This document shows positions 15,039 to 22,559 of a stretch of DNA of 34,874 nt, piece after piece. The stretch lies in the NCBI GenBank assembly GCA_045639905.1, contig JAZUDZ010000047.1:1-34874 (forward strand), written 5' to 3'. Positions within the stretch are counted from its first letter, which is position 1. Every line of letters begins with the position of its first letter. Made by a program: the position numbers and the translations under genes. This stretch comes from RGIG426 sp045639905. Lineage in GTDB: Bacteria > Bacillota > Clostridia > Oscillospirales > Acutalibacteraceae. The notes under the pieces were generated by a model, which saw nothing but the letters and a program-made list of their open reading frames with translations, was not told the origin of the DNA and ran no database searches.

Positions 15039-17381
15039 ATGGCTGGTGGTATGCGTTCACTCGGACCGCGAGGTTTTTTGACCGAAGAAGAAAAAAACAA
15101 TATGCCGAAGATAACGAAATCCCTGCTCAAGAGGATTCTGTCTTATCTAAAGCCTTATGCCCCACAGTTTGTTTTGGTATTTATAACAATCCTGCTTTCC
15201 GCCGTTGTCGGACTGTTCCCTTCCCTGATTACGGGAAGAATTGTCGACGAGGCCCTTGTCGGGAAAAATTTATACCTGCTGATTCAGCTTCTCATTGCGG
15301 CGTTCTGCACACTCACAATCAGTCAGGTTATCGGAATCCTGGAAAACTATATCAACGCCTGGATTTCCCAGCGCATCATTTGTGACATGCGCAACCAGAT
15401 GTATCAGCATCTCATCAATATGCCGCACTCCTTTTTCACAACGGAAAAGCAAGGGGAAATTACCACCCGTATGGATACCGATATTTCCGGTGTCAGTTCC
15501 GTCATTTCCGGAACTCTCTCCTCGATTGTCTCCAATATTGCAACCGTCGTTACGACCTTTGTTGCACTGTTTACCATGAGCTGGAAGCTTGCCATTGTCG
15601 GAATCATTGTCATTCCGCTTTTGATTCTCCCGACCAAGTCCGTCGGAAAGACACGGTATAAGCTGCTAACGGAAGGACAGAAAAAACGGGACGAGATGAA
15701 CCAGGTCATCAGCGAAACTCTTTCCGTCAGCGGGTCGCTCCTTGTGAAGATATTCACCCGTGAGAAAAAAGAGTCTGAAAATTTCGCGCGGATCAATGAC
15801 GAAGTGGCACAGACGGCCATGAAAGAGCAGCGAAGCGGAAGCTGGTTCCGCGTTGTCATGGGAATGTTTACCCAAATCGGACCTCTTCTCATTTATTTTA
15901 CGGGCGGTATGCTCATCATCAAAAACTGGGACAGCGCCCTGACGGTCGGTACCATTACGGCAACCGTTGCCCTTATCAACCGGTTGTATCGTCCGGTTGA
16001 ATCCCTTTTGAACGTGGGGGTTGATTTCACCCGCTCTCTTGCCCTTTTCTCCCGTATTTTTGATTATTTCGACCGGGAAAACACGATTACATCTCCCGAA
16101 AACGCAAAGAAACCGGATGTCAAAAACAAGGATATTGTTTTTGATCATGTGGCTTTCAGTTATACACCCGAAAAACAAATCCTGTCCGATGTCAACTTCA
16201 CGGTCCCGGGCGGAAAAATGTATGCCATTGTCGGCCCGTCCGGCTCTGGTAAATCCACCGTTGTCAACTTCGTTCCTCGTCTCTACGATGTCGATAAAGG
16301 AAGCGTCAGTATAAACGGTGTGGATGTCCGGGAATTTGACCTTGCGTATCTCCGTGAAAAAATCGGTCTCGTATCCCAGGAAACCTATCTCTTTAACGGA
16401 ACGATTCTTGACAATCTCAAATATGCCAAGAATGACGTGACCATGGAAGAAATCGAAAACGCCTGCAAAATGGCAAGCATTCACGATCTCATTTTGTCTC
16501 TGCCGGATGGATACAATACCGAAGTCGGCAACCGGGGACTCAAACTTTCCGGTGGTGAAAAACAGCGTTTGTCTCTCGCCCGTGTGATCCTGAAAAACCC
16601 CGAGATTCTCATACTGGATGAAGCGACAAGCGCCCTTGACAGTATTTCCGAAAATGCCATTCAGGATGCCCTGGAAATCATGATGAAAGACCGCACCAGT
16701 TTGGTGATTGCCCACCGTCTGTCAACGATTTTGAAAGCAGACCGGATTCTGGTCGTAAAAGACGGTATTATTGCCGAGCAGGGAACACACGAAGAGCTTC
16801 TGGCGCTGAACGGAACCTATCGGGAACTGTACGAAACCCAGTTCCGTACGGCAATTGATTATGAATCGGAGCAGAAAGACGAATCGTCGTTTAACATTGA
16901 AACACTTTCCGCCGACTATGATGTGGAACGTATTACGGAAGAGGATATTTCCGATGTTTATAATCTATGCCGCTCCAATATTCAATACTACCGCAATATC
17001 GGCGAGCACCCGTCCGAAAAACGATTGACCGAAGTCATCAGTGAACTTCCGGGCGGTGCCGAAGCCTCTCAGAAATTCTTCGTCGGGTTCTATGAAAAAG
17101 GAAAGCTCATAGCCCTTTTGGATCTGATTTGCGGCTATCCGGAAAAAGACAGTGCCTTCATTGGCTGGTTTACGGTGGATGCCGACAAACAGCATAAAGG
17201 AATCGGCTCCCAAATTTTCGCCGACATTCGAGCCACCATGAAAGCCCGGGGATTTAAAAACCTTCGCTTAGTGTGTCCCGCCGCAAGTGAAGAAACCATT
17301 ACCTTTTGGGAAAAGCAAGGCTTTGGCAAAGACGGTCTTGCAGAAAACGCCGAATCCGTTTCCATGTCACGAACGATTTAA
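15039..17381 (+). CDS. ABC exporter (TMD-NBD half-transporter) fused to a C-terminal GNAT acetyltransferase
   Basis: 780 residues. The first 600 or so form a standard type IV ABC half-exporter in the membrane: a transmembrane domain (about 30-340) with six helices, then an ATPase with Walker A GPSGSGKST (near 405), signature LSGGEKQR (near 508), Walker B ILILDEATSALD and H-loop AHRLST. Half-transporters of this type dimerise to export lipids, peptides or drugs. After about residue 625 a separate GNAT-like domain follows (VERITEEDISDVYNL, WFTVDADKQHKGIGSQIF with an acetyl-CoA loop of Q/R-x-x-G-x-G/A type, FWEKQGFG). The usual ABC exporter ends near 580-600, so this is a fusion. AAGGAGA precedes the ATG. 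The next gene starts 27 bases later, so it is probably one operon with the amino-acid uptake genes. Confidence 0.9.
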   Translation: MAGGMRSLGPRGFLTEEEKNNMPKITKSLLKRILSYLKPYAPQFVLVFITILLSAVVGLFPSLITGRIVDEALVGKNLYLLIQLLIAAFCTLTISQVIGILENYINAWISQRIICDMRNQMYQHLINMPHSFFTTEKQGEITTRMDTDISGVSSVISGTLSSIVSNIATVVTTFVALFTMSWKLAIVGIIVIPLLILPTKSVGKTRYKLLTEGQKKRDEMNQVISETLSVSGSLLVKIFTREKKESENFARINDEVAQTAMKEQRSGSWFRVVMGMFTQIGPLLIYFTGGMLIIKNWDSALTVGTITATVALINRLYRPVESLLNVGVDFTRSLALFSRIFDYFDRENTITSPENAKKPDVKNKDIVFDHVAFSYTPEKQILSDVNFTVPGGKMYAIVGPSGSGKSTVVNFVPRLYDVDKGSVSINGVDVREFDLAYLREKIGLVSQETYLFNGTILDNLKYAKNDVTMEEIENACKMASIHDLILSLPDGYNTEVGNRGLKLSGGEKQRLSLARVILKNPEILILDEATSALDSISENAIQDALEIMMKDRTSLVIAHRLSTILKADRILVVKDGIIAEQGTHEELLALNGTYRELYETQFRTAIDYESEQKDESSFNIETLSADYDVERITEEDISDVYNLCRSNIQYYRNIGEHPSEKRLTEVISELPGGAEASQKFFVGFYEKGKLIALLDLICGYPEKDSAFIGWFTVDADKQHKGIGSQIFADIRATMKARGFKNLRLVCPAASEETITFWEKQGFGKDGLAENAESVSMSRTI

Positions 17382-17408
17382 GTAGTTTGCTCCATAGGAT
17401 GTGATACC

Positions 17409-18959
17409 ATGCGAAAAATTCCATATATACTCTCGTGCCTCTTGGTGCTTCTTTGCATGCTGCCGACGGCAGCATCGGCAGAGACTTCCGGCGAAGACCG
17501 ACCGGATCCCGCCGATCTTCGCACCATCACCTGCATAGAGGACTTTAATGCCGAAGGCGTAACCATGGGCTGTGTTACGGGTATGATTATCGACCAGTAT
17601 TATGAAAAGTACATGCCGAAAGCCGATATTATCTACTTTAACACGGTAACGGACCTTCTGTTTGCCACACAAAACGGACAGGTAGACGGCTTTTTGGACG
17701 ACGGGCCCGTCGCCAAATATCTTGCATCCCACACAGAAGGACTCAAATACCTGGATGAGCAGGTCGGTGATCCGCTCGAAACCGCTTTTATCGTAGGTTC
17801 CAGTGAGTTTGACAAAACCCTGCAAAAGAATTTTAATGCCTTTATCGGTAAAGTAAAAGCCGACGGCAGTATGGACGATATGGTGGATTTGTGGAGCGGC
17901 ACGGATGAAGAACGCCAGGTTCTCGAATATCCGACCGAAGGTCCAAACGGAACCATCAAACTGGCCATCTATGCGGAATCGGCTCCGTCCTGTTACATAA
18001 AGAACGGCCAGCCGGTGGGCTTTGAAATGGATCTTCTCTGCCGTTTCAGCAAAGAATACGGCTACAAGCTGGACATCAAAATCGTGGATTTTGCCGGCAT
18101 GCTGAGTGGCGTTACTTCCGGTGTGTATGATATGGGAGCCGGCTTTATTTCCGTGACGGAAGAGAGAAAGCAAAGCCTCACCTTCACCGAGCCCTATCTG
18201 TCCTCCTATCCTCTGTTTTTGGTTCGGGACACGGTCGAGGAGAAGAGCTTTTTTGCCGGTCTCGGAGAAAGCTTCAAACGCACCTTTATTGTGGAACGTC
18301 GCTGGAAACTCATCGTACAAGGTGTTTTGACAACGCTGGAAATCTCCGTTTTTGCCGCTTTGTTCGGCACGCTTCTCGGCTTTATCCTTTGTATGCTCCG
18401 CCGTATGAATAACAAACTAATCCACGGTTTTACCACCGTTTACATTCGCATCTTACAGGGAACACCGGTTTTGGTTCTTTTGATGATTTTGTTCTATTTG
18501 GTTTTGGCCAAATCCGGAATCAGCGGAACCGTTGTGGCGATTATCGCCTTCTCCTTAAACTTCGCCGCCTATGTCTGTGAAATGTTCCGTACCGGTATTG
18601 ACAGTGTCGACCGCGGCCAGTCGGAAGCAGCCCTTGCCCTCGGCTATACCAAAAGTCAAACGTTCTTCAAGATTATTTTGCCGCAGGCGGCCATGCATTT
18701 TCTTCCGGTATACAAGGGTGAGTTTATTTCTCTCGTGAAAATGACCTCCGTCGTCGGCTATATTGCCGTTCAGGATCTCACCAAAATGAGTGATATTATC
18801 CGCTCCCGTACCTACGAGGCGTTCTTCCCCTTGATTGCTTCCGCCGTCATCTATTTCCTGCTGGCGGCACTCCTGACAAGTATCCTGACGGCCATCGAAA
18901 TCAAAGTCCGTCCGGACCGCAAAAACCGTATGCCGAAAGGAGTGAAGGTCGATGATTAA
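17409..18959 (+). CDS. amino-acid ABC transporter: substrate-binding protein fused to permease, binding lobes in swapped order
   Basis: 516 residues: signal peptide (1-24, ASA cleavage), then extracytoplasmic binding regions and a permease with about five helices (285-505) carrying the EAA-type loop SEAALALGYTKSQTFFKIILPQA. In ordinary SBP_bac_3 proteins the YIKNGQPVGFEMDLL half comes first, the lobe starting DLxGxxVGVxxG second. Here the second-lobe-like part (MGCVTGMIIDQYYEKYMP ... ADGSMDDMVDLWSG, 50-170) comes first and the first-lobe part (TIKLAIYAESAPSCYIKNGQ ... RKQSLTFTEPYL, 183-265) next, directly ahead of the permease. The likely substrate is a polar or basic/acidic amino acid. Its stop overlaps the ATPase start by 8 bases. 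Confidence 0.88.
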   Translation: MRKIPYILSCLLVLLCMLPTAASAETSGEDRPDPADLRTITCIEDFNAEGVTMGCVTGMIIDQYYEKYMPKADIIYFNTVTDLLFATQNGQVDGFLDDGPVAKYLASHTEGLKYLDEQVGDPLETAFIVGSSEFDKTLQKNFNAFIGKVKADGSMDDMVDLWSGTDEERQVLEYPTEGPNGTIKLAIYAESAPSCYIKNGQPVGFEMDLLCRFSKEYGYKLDIKIVDFAGMLSGVTSGVYDMGAGFISVTEERKQSLTFTEPYLSSYPLFLVRDTVEEKSFFAGLGESFKRTFIVERRWKLIVQGVLTTLEISVFAALFGTLLGFILCMLRRMNNKLIHGFTTVYIRILQGTPVLVLLMILFYLVLAKSGISGTVVAIIAFSLNFAAYVCEMFRTGIDSVDRGQSEAALALGYTKSQTFFKIILPQAAMHFLPVYKGEFISLVKMTSVVGYIAVQDLTKMSDIIRSRTYEAFFPLIASAVIYFLLAALLTSILTAIEIKVRPDRKNRMPKGVKVDD

Positions 18960-20040
18960 GATTGAGCATTTACGGAAAGAATATGCCGAAGCCACTCCTC
19001 TTAAGGATATAAACTGTGAAATCAAACGCGGTGAAATCATTTCCATCATCGGTCCTTCCGGTACCGGAAAGTCTACCCTTCTTCGATGCATCAATATGCT
19101 GGAAAAACCGACAGCCGGACGCATTTTCATCGACGGAGATGAAATCACTGCCAAAGACTGCCAAATTCATTTATTGCGCAGACGAATGGGCATGGTTTTC
19201 CAGTCCTTTAACCTGTTCCCCAATATGACCGTCATCGAGAATATTATGAAAGCCCCGGTGGAACTTCTCGGCAAATCCCGCCAGAAAGCCTATGAGAAGG
19301 GACTGGAGCTTCTACGGCAAGTCGGTCTCGGCAATCAGGCTCTTCGGTTCCCGGACGAGCTGTCCGGTGGGCAAAAGCAGCGTGTGGCCATTGCAAGAAC
19401 CCTGGCCATGGATCCGGAAATCATTCTTTTCGATGAACCGACCTCTGCCCTGGATCCCACCATGGTCGGTGAAGTCCTTTCCGTTATCAAGAGTCTTGCC
19501 AATCGGGATCTAACCATGATGATTGTCACCCATGAAATGAAATTTGCCCGGGATGTTTCCACCCGTGTCTTTTATATCGACCAGGGCGAAATCTTTGAAG
19601 AAGGAACACCGGAGCAAATTTTCGATCATCCGCAAAAAGAGCGTACTCGCATTTTTGTCAAACGTCTGAAACTCTTTGACGAAACCATTACGTCCAAAGA
19701 CTTTGATTTCATCGGCATTAACTCACGAATTGAAGAATTCGGGCGCAGCCATATGATGGATCAGAAAACCATCATCGGTGCGCAAACCGTTTTTGAAGAG
19801 CTTTGTGTACAAACATTGCTGCCGAAACTGGAATCGCCGAATATTCGTATTACCATTGAGTATTCCGAAGACAGCGGTCATGCTCAAGTGCGTGTCTTCT
19901 ATATGGGCGGATTTAATGCGCTGGATAGCATGAATGACATTTCAAAAAAGCTGATTGAAAATATCGCACTGGAAGTCGATTATCTGCCGGCAGGATATGA
20001 AGATGGATTCACAGATTGTATTAAGGTTAAGATGAAGTAA
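18952..20040 (+). CDS. amino-acid ABC transporter ATPase with an extra C-terminal domain
   Basis: 362 residues. The first 240 or so are a GlnQ/HisP-type ATPase: Walker A GPSGTGKST, Q-loop MVFQSFNLFPNMTV, signature LSGGQKQR, Walker B IILFDEPTSALDP and H-loop VTHEM. It energises the adjacent binding protein/permease. GlnQ proteins normally stop near 240-250; here about 110 further residues follow, containing QTVFEELCVQTLLPKLES, VFYMGGFNALDSMNDISKKL and a final IKVKMK strand. The order resembles a degenerate GHKL/HATPase fold (N-box-like EEL, then an acidic-glycine loop), but I give this only as a resemblance. The ATG at 18952 overlaps the upstream stop. A perfect 15-bp terminator follows immediately. 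Confidence 0.9.
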   Translation: MIKIEHLRKEYAEATPLKDINCEIKRGEIISIIGPSGTGKSTLLRCINMLEKPTAGRIFIDGDEITAKDCQIHLLRRRMGMVFQSFNLFPNMTVIENIMKAPVELLGKSRQKAYEKGLELLRQVGLGNQALRFPDELSGGQKQRVAIARTLAMDPEIILFDEPTSALDPTMVGEVLSVIKSLANRDLTMMIVTHEMKFARDVSTRVFYIDQGEIFEEGTPEQIFDHPQKERTRIFVKRLKLFDETITSKDFDFIGINSRIEEFGRSHMMDQKTIIGAQTVFEELCVQTLLPKLESPNIRITIEYSEDSGHAQVRVFYMGGFNALDSMNDISKKLIENIALEVDYLPAGYEDGFTDCIKVKMK

Positions 20041-20084
20041 GCGAAACCGCATTCCCGTTATTAGGAATGCGGTTTCGCTTTATC
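20041..20084 (+). terminator. terminator of the transporter operon
   Basis: Perfect 15-bp stem GCGAAACCGCATTCC/GGAATGCGGTTTCGC (20041-20055 with 20064-20078), followed by TTTATCC, starting at the base after the ATPase stop. Confidence 0.85.
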
Positions 20085-20151
20085 CAAGTTATGTTTTTGT
20101 GCTTTCCGAGATATCTGACGACTCTTTTGCCAAAGAAAATACCGTTCCTGA

Positions 20152-20427
20152 TATATTCTTGACTTTAAAATAACCCGATTCGATATATCTTCCATTGAAA
20201 GATCTGGATCAACAACAAAAGAACACGAAGACAAAAGCAAACAAATTGCTGAAATGCAAGCAACAATTAAAAGGCTTATATCTGTTTCGATAACGGCTAT
20301 TCAATTGTCAAAAGCAGAAAATTCGCTTTTCTACTCGTCATTGGAGAAAAAGGGCGCAAAAATAGCATCATTTTTGAAAAAATTTTTTACCCCTGACGGA
20401 AATTCCACTCCTACCTCTAGTTGCTGA
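20152..20427 (+). other. long open frame without a start, possible gene remnant
   Basis: 91 codons are open from after TGA (20149) to TGA (20425-20427), with coding-like helical text (KEHEDKSKQIAEMQATIKRL, SLEKKGAKIASFLKKFF). The only ATG is internal (20254) and has no ribosome binding site. The end runs into the repeat family described next. Probably a decayed gene; chance in AT-rich DNA cannot be excluded. Confidence 0.25.
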
Positions 20428-20790
20428 ATTTTTCAGCTCATGCAAACCAATGTTTTTGAATTTTTCTCTCTACTAACCAATTGCTGATTTTTTCGAAAAT
20501 GCCGAAAATATTTTTCTCCAGTTGGTAGGCATCGGGAACGGCCAAAACTAAACCGAATTTCAAAATTTTCTCATCTACTTATCAATTGCTGAATTTTTTC
20601 GCCGATTTGGGAAAACTTTCTCTAATAATCAATTGGGGACTTTTTTGAGAAAAAACAAAAATCAGCCGAGTTTTTATATCCATAAAGAAGCCCTCTACTA
20701 ACCTTTGCTGACTTTTTCGGCAAAATGGGGAAAAGTTTCTTCTACTTGCCCCTTGTGAACTTTTTCCTGTTTTGGCAACCGGTTTTTAGA
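20330..20790 (+). repeat. degenerate interspersed repeat family, about seven copies
   Basis: Copies of roughly TCTACTAACCAATTGCTGA followed by TTTTTTCG and a variable GGGAAAA-rich tail begin near 20330 (partial), 20409, 20469, 20574, 20621, 20694 and 20741. Two spacings are 47 bases (20574-20621 and 20694-20741); the others are 60, 73, 79 and 105. An inverted partial copy (CCAGTTGGTAGG) lies at 20519. No open frame spans the repeats and no terminator or promoter explains them. It is not a CRISPR array because the units are degenerate and touch each other without uniform spacers. Confidence 0.6.
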
Positions 20791-20801
20791 TATAAAAAAA
20801 G

Positions 20802-20856
20802 AACGCTCGAATACGTTCCGAACTGTAATAATTCGGTACGCTTTCGAGCGTTTTCT
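20802..20856. terminator. bidirectional terminator-like hairpin
   Basis: AACGCTCGAA pairs with TTCGAGCGTT, with an inner CCGAA/TTCGG stem. T-rich tails lie on both strands (TTTTCTTT to the right; TTCTTTTTTT on the minus strand). Confidence 0.6.
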
Positions 20857-20937
20857 TTATTCTAAGGCATTTATCAAAGGCAATACGATAGTTTTCCTTA
20901 TTTCCCCCAAAAGTTATCCTTCCGTTTGGGGGAAACG

Positions 20938-20973
20938 ACAAAAGGCCTATCCTTTTGGGATAAGCCCTTTGTT
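20938..20973 (-). terminator. terminator of the toxin-immunity operon
   Basis: Stem ACAAAGGGCTTATCC / GGATAGGCCTTTTGT with small bulges, directly after the immunity gene stop, followed on the minus strand by CGTTTCC. A second hairpin (TTTCCCCCAAA/TTTGGGGGAAA) lies at 20901-20935. Confidence 0.6.
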
Positions 20974-21366
20974 TTATAAGGATTGAATATATTCGTAAAG
21001 GCTGTTGAATTGTTTTTGAAGTGCACTTCCAGGAACACTTTGGTAAATTGTACCGTCCTGAGATTGCCAAAGAACTACACCATCAATACCGAGATTCTCT
21101 ATTACATATAGTTCGTCGGGAATCTCGAGGGTAAAAGATTTTTGTTCTTCAGTAACATTAACGACATTAAGGCGATCAATTTTCCCGATTCCGGTCAGCT
21201 CATGACCGTAAAAATATGCCAGTCCTATTTCCCTAAGATAAGCTTTATAATCTTCGGCAAATAACAGATTGAGCCGTTTTTCTGCTTTCTGTATCTGTTT
21301 TTCACTACAGCCTGTGCCGCCAATATAGTCATCAAATGACCTGATCGCTTCAATGATATCTATCAT
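20974..21366 (-). CDS. SMI1/KNR4 (SUKH) family immunity protein
   Basis: 130-residue cytoplasmic protein that by family and position should neutralise the nuclease toxin encoded just upstream. The SUKH features are visible: SEKQIQKAEKRLNLLF followed by FAEDYKAYLREIGLAYFYGH, ELTGIGKIDRLNVVNVT and GIDGVVLWQSQDGTIYQ, with the typical closing SLYEYIQSL. Its ATG overlaps the toxin stop by ATGA (21363-21366), so the two are translationally coupled. It is the last gene of the operon and is followed by hairpins. Confidence 0.9.
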   Translation of the reverse strand: MIDIIEAIRSFDDYIGGTGCSEKQIQKAEKRLNLLFAEDYKAYLREIGLAYFYGHELTGIGKIDRLNVVNVTEEQKSFTLEIPDELYVIENLGIDGVVLWQSQDGTIYQSVPGSALQKQFNSLYEYIQSL

Positions 21367-22559
21367 TGGACTCCTCCTATCGCATAAGCATTACCGAGAT
21401 ATTTCCAAAACTCTTTGCGAATAGCTGCAAAAGCGTTTCGATCGATTTCTGATTCTTTTCCTGCGATGTTTAGAATAGCTGCATTTCCCTGATGTTGACT
21501 TTCGGTTAGAACTGCAAGAGTACCGTCAACCTTTTGACCGATGTGATGAAGTTGGTATTCTTTTCCCGTTGCAGGATCGAGCGGTGCCAGACCACGCTGC
21601 ATTCTCACGAGATTTGTAACTTTTGTGCCGTCTTGAAGCTCGCTGACATAATTCAAATCGATATTTTGAATTAATGCAGTCTTACCGTTTACCATAAAAG
21701 TTTTCAAGCCTGCTGATTTATAGACCTCATATTCTTCCAAACTGTGAAACTGAGATATTACATCCATCGGAAGTTGAGCTTCTTTTTGAATGAGAGCAGC
21801 CTCGCTCATGGTTAAGCCGCTTTTGGTGGCTGCTTTTAAAGCAAACGCTTCTTTACCTCCGCCAATGATTGCACCGGAAATTGCACCCCACTTAAACCCT
21901 TCGCTTCCACTTACTGCGGCTGCTTGAAGTGCTTCATCCATATCACCGGTTTCGATTCCTCTTACAATACCCGCTCCGACTCCGCCAAAGATAGCCGAAC
22001 CTCCGGCCATGACCGCCCCTGTCTTTGCGCTTGCTGCAAAAACAGCAGAGACGGCTGGAACACCTGCCCCTTCAGTTACAACAGTAATTACCACACAAAT
22101 GAGTATGACGCCTGTCCCGATTGCAACATTCTTAATGATTGTTTCCGTAGAAGTATCGACGAATTCTTCGAGTTCTTGAACATTTGTTTGACCGTCATTT
22201 CCGAGTGTGAAGGTGTAACGTGTCCCCTGAAAGATAGAATTCAACTCATCGAGCGTGTATCCAAAAAATACATTGGATTGCGAATTGAACATAACTTCGT
22301 CAATGTATTCCTTAGAAATATAGATTGCTTGAACATCCTCGACAACATACTTTTCGCTATTAATGTTTGCAATAGTATCTGCGTATACAGCATCTTCAAT
22401 TTGTCGAAGAAGCAGTTCATCATCCAAGCCTTTGTAATTCAGTTCAAGACTTTCAATAGGATCTTTTTCTATAACACGCTTGTTCGAGCCATCGGTTTGT
22501 GAAGCACAGCCTGTCATAAGGAGTGTAATACATAGAATCAGCGCAAATACTCGTTTCAT
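21363..22559 (-). CDS. lipoprotein polymorphic toxin with C-terminal LHH (HNH/ENDO VII) nuclease domain
   Basis: 398 residues. MKRVFALILCITLLMTGC is a lipoprotein signal (Cys18). The middle (140-250) holds hydrophobic and Gly/Ala-rich segments (IGTGVILICVVITVV, AVMAGGSAIFGGVGAGI) usual before the toxin domain in such proteins. The C-terminus has the LHH motif: LVRMQRGLAPLDP, KEYQLHHIGQKVDG, LAVLTESQHQGNAAILN, placing it in the HNH/ENDO VII nucleases that cleave nucleic acid of competing cells. The SUKH gene directly downstream is the matching immunity class. It is preceded by and overlaps (ATGA, 22556-22559) a gene for a membrane-anchored surface protein that may help display or deliver it. 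How a lipid-anchored nuclease reaches its target is not known. Confidence 0.88.
   Translation of the reverse strand: MKRVFALILCITLLMTGCASQTDGSNKRVIEKDPIESLELNYKGLDDELLLRQIEDAVYADTIANINSEKYVVEDVQAIYISKEYIDEVMFNSQSNVFFGYTLDELNSIFQGTRYTFTLGNDGQTNVQELEEFVDTSTETIIKNVAIGTGVILICVVITVVTEGAGVPAVSAVFAASAKTGAVMAGGSAIFGGVGAGIVRGIETGDMDEALQAAAVSGSEGFKWGAISGAIIGGGKEAFALKAATKSGLTMSEAALIQKEAQLPMDVISQFHSLEEYEVYKSAGLKTFMVNGKTALIQNIDLNYVSELQDGTKVTNLVRMQRGLAPLDPATGKEYQLHHIGQKVDGTLAVLTESQHQGNAAILNIAGKESEIDRNAFAAIRKEFWKYLGNAYAIGGVQ

Noticed and set aside
15666..16715. 349-codon minus-strand frame
   Set aside because: Antisense to the ABC exporter ATPase region; the plus-strand motifs are unmistakable.
17367..18320. 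317-codon minus-strand frame
   Set aside because: Antisense to the binding-protein/permease gene; no binding site or domain.
20330..20790. CRISPR array
   Set aside because: Units are degenerate, differ in spacing, touch each other and lack uniform spacers; no cas genes in the window.
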